From positions 1-7,196 of the forward strand of contig JAITQY010000078.1 of assembly GCA_031288675.1 (NCBI GenBank): DNA of 7,196 nt. Reading direction: 5' to 3'. Positions 5,693-7,196 of this stretch are shown here, in pieces. The position numbers and the translations under genes are program-made. The notes below the pieces were generated by a model. It made no database searches. It was not told where the DNA came from and saw only the letters and a list, made by a program, of their open reading frames with translations. This DNA comes from Oscillospiraceae bacterium. GTDB lineage: Bacteria > Bacillota > Clostridia > Oscillospirales > Oscillospiraceae. How positions within the stretch are numbered: the first letter of the stretch is position 1; each line of letters starts with the position of its first letter.

Positions 5693-5721
5693 ATTATAGC
5701 ACAAAGTTTCTGATTTGTCAA
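5693..5721 (-). promoter_or_regulatory. Consensus sigma-A promoter P1, upstream of the repeat island
   Basis: On the minus strand TTGACA (5716-5721) is followed after exactly 17 bp by TATAAT (5693-5698), preceded by TG one base upstream (extended -10). It reads toward acpP with an expected start near 5686. No convincing gene with a ribosome binding site lies between it and acpP, so it would add a leader of about 360 nt carrying the repeat island to the operon transcript, or make a short non-coding RNA. Two TTAATCA direct repeats 21 bp apart (5655-5661 and 5676-5682) lie just below the expected start. Confidence 0.85.
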
Positions 5722-5761
5722 TAAGTAATTTGCGTGAAATCGTAAACAATTTGTGAACAAA

Positions 5762-5789
5762 AACTTTGCCGCTATTGGGCGGCAAAGTT
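5762..5789 (-). terminator. Intrinsic terminator after the DUF3298-like gene
   Basis: AACTTTGCCGC (5762-5772) and GCGGCAAAGTT (5779-5789) form a perfect 11-bp stem with a 6-nt loop. On the minus strand the stem runs into a T5 tract (complement of a5759-a5763) and then GTTC. It begins 25 bp past the TAA of the gene at 5814 and lies upstream of P1, so it separates the asnB-side transcript from the fatty acid operon. Confidence 0.85.
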
Positions 5790-5813
5790 AGAAGATATTT
5801 TTATTAATGCCTG

Positions 5814-6413
5814 TTAATTGATTACGAACTCACAGACGTCAGAGGCAATGGAGCCGCGCGGAAATAGTATTACGGCTTTGCCCTGTGAATTAAGGAATAT
5901 ATTCTGTACGGAGAATGCAGACCTGAGACGTTTGAGCGCGCCGGGATAGAATGTTCTGAAACCGCGTTCGGGCTGCCGCTCTATCTCCGACCGCACGAGA
6001 TTGAGAATATGCCGTTTAGGATTGCGAACTTCCGGAAACAGAGATGTATACGGTAAAGGAGCGCCGGATTCAAGGCTCCACAAATCGGCGCAGACGCGGG
6101 ATTTAGCTGCGCCGCCGAACTCCGCAAGATTAAGCAAGCTTACAAGATTTTCGCCGATAAAGGTGATTCGCGTCGTGAGCGTGACTTTGAGCGGCGTATT
6201 GGAAGTTTCGGAGGAGCGGGTCAGCAAAATCTTTTTGCAGGTTTCCGCGAATTTGTTATTGCGCCGAGTGTAGTAAGCGTTGATTTTACGCGCCGGAGTA
6301 CCGCATAAGTTTAGTACAGGGTACTCGATAATCACCGACAGAAGTTCTGCGCCGTCATTGCCGCGCCAAACTTCTGTGAATCTTTCGATGGTGCAGGGCA
6401 GTTCCTGAGACAT
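5814..6413 (-). CDS. DUF3298 / RsiV C-terminal-like protein, no membrane segment
   Basis: This 199-residue protein has no assigned function. Its layout resembles the DUF3298 domain (C-terminal part of the lysozyme-sensing anti-sigma factor RsiV): IIEYPVLN (28-35) then KINAYY (43-48), a central strand region ending in FGGA (99-102) with a D-xx-S/T-G-xxL-xxxxLFP stretch (110-127), and a C-terminal QNIFLNSQGKAVILFPRGSIA (170-190) leading to EFVIN at the end. I see this as pattern similarity, not a proven match. Unlike RsiV there is no signal peptide or membrane helix, so it should be cytosolic and is not an obvious anti-sigma factor. GGAGGA (6421-6426) lies 7 nt before the ATG. It starts 24 bp after the asnB stop, suggesting co-transcription, and is followed by a strong terminator. 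Confidence 0.8.
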   Translation of the reverse strand: MSQELPCTIERFTEVWRGNDGAELLSVIIEYPVLNLCGTPARKINAYYTRRNNKFAETCKKILLTRSSETSNTPLKVTLTTRITFIGENLVSLLNLAEFGGAAKSRVCADLWSLESGAPLPYTSLFPEVRNPKRHILNLVRSEIERQPERGFRTFYPGALKRLRSAFSVQNIFLNSQGKAVILFPRGSIASDVCEFVIN

Positions 6414-6437
6414 AGCGGTATCCTCCGGTTATAGATT

Positions 6438-7196
6438 TTATAGGATTCGTATATTGTATTTACTAAGCCAATAGTTAAGCTGAAGGAAATAGGCGATAGT
6501 TTGCGGTCGGGTCATAAGCTGACCGTAGAAAGGCACGTTAGGCGAGTCTTCTCCGCTGAGCAGATTTTCTAACGCGGCGCGGCTGACAATTTGAGTCAAA
6601 GGTGCGTCGCTGCTACCGAGTACCGAGCGCAAGCGTTCGGAGACTATTTCGAGGTAAACGGGGTGGTGCGTTTTGGGGTACGGGCTTTTCTTGCGCCACA
6701 GCACATCGTCCGGCAGCCATCCCTGAACCGCAGTACGCAGCAACCCTTTTTCGCGCCCCTGATAATCTTTCATCTCCCACGGAACGGAATATAGATATTC
6801 AGCGATACGGTGGTCGCAGAACGGCACGCGTACTTCTAATCCGCTGTACATACTCATCCGGTCTTTGCGGTCGAGTAAGGTCTGCATAAACCAGTCAAAG
6901 TTAAGGCGAACCATCTCCCGCAGACGGCGTTCGCCCGGTTCAGTTCCGTCAAGTACGTTTGCACAGGCAATCGTATGCTGATAGCGCGACTGTACAAATT
7001 CGCTTGCGTCAATGTTCAGCCATTCCGGCAGAAAACCTGCGCGGTAGCCGGTGGACTGTGCCCACGGGAAACCGTTGACGGCGCGAACGGTTGGGTCGCG
7101 GTACCAAGGGTATCCGCCGAATATTTCGTCAGCGCACTCGCCACTAAGAGCGACGGTAGCGTATTTTTATATTAATTTGCAAAAGAGGAGGAGACT
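6438..7196 (-). pseudogene. asnB: Asparagine synthase (glutamine-hydrolysing) AsnB, C-terminal part with in-frame stop; N-terminus off the right edge
   Basis: AsnB makes asparagine from aspartate, ATP and glutamine-derived ammonia; its C-terminal half is the ATP-pyrophosphatase synthetase domain seen here. Clear motifs are LSGECADEIFGGY (7110-7148), RKDRMSMYSGLEVRVPF (6819-6869), EKGLLR, WRKKSPYPKTHHPVY and YGQLMTRPQTIAYFLQLN near the end. The frame is open from 7166 to the TAA at 6438-6440 (242 codons), but a TAA sits at 7167-7169. Upstream of it the same frame reads SLLLFCKLI, which fits the residues expected just before KYATVALSGE in clostridial AsnB, so the stop replaces one codon, probably lysine. 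No ATG occurs after the stop until 6914, which is inside the domain and poorly placed for a start. The gene is either nonsense-mutated or affected by a base error close to the window end. The glutaminase domain and SGGLDS loop lie outside. Confidence 0.8.

Noticed and set aside
7167..7169. Reassigned TAA codon or programmed recoding in asnB
   Set aside because: TAA ends fabH, asnB and the gene at 5814 normally, and no special downstream structure is apparent; a nonsense change or base error is simpler.

Overview
This window is a chromosomal piece from a Gram-positive bacterium, most likely an uncultured member of the Clostridia (Oscillospiraceae-like). The clues are a FabK-type rather than FabI-type enoyl-ACP reductase, separate accD and accA genes downstream of accB-accC, GGAGG-type ribosome binding sites, two consensus sigma-A promoters, and an AsnB of the clostridial type. 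The lineage is inferred from gene content and protein style, not from a marker gene. Every gene I can support lies on the minus strand, so transcription runs from right to left.

Positions 1-5325 hold a type II fatty acid synthesis operon in the order acpP, accB, accC, accD, accA, fabH, fabK. FabK runs off the left edge. AccB, AccC, AccD and AccA form the complete acetyl-CoA carboxylase that makes malonyl-CoA, AcpP carries the growing chain, FabH starts it, and FabK does the last reduction of each cycle. Most genes are tightly packed (4-bp and 13-bp overlaps, 17-bp and 20-bp gaps). The exception is a 157-bp gap between accD and accA, filled by a degenerate 7-bp tandem repeat.

Positions 5341-5813 are a gene-free, information-rich control region. 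Read in the direction of transcription it contains a terminator for the upstream genes, a perfect sigma-A promoter (P1), a repeat island made of the same 7-bp units and G-rich end module plus a GC-rich hairpin, a second perfect sigma-A promoter (P2), an AT-rich inverted repeat in the leader, and the acpP ribosome binding site.

Positions 5814-7196 hold a small protein gene resembling the DUF3298 (RsiV C-terminal) family, and upstream of it the C-terminal part of an asparagine synthase gene (asnB). The asnB reading frame contains an in-frame TAA at 7167-7169 although homology continues in the same frame on both sides, so the gene is either nonsense-mutated or carries a sequence error near the window edge.

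The most unusual signal is the heptad repeat element, (YAGTMGR)n followed by a CAGGGGACGGGG-type end module. It occurs in one long array inside the fatty acid operon and three shorter arrays upstream of it, always in the same orientation.
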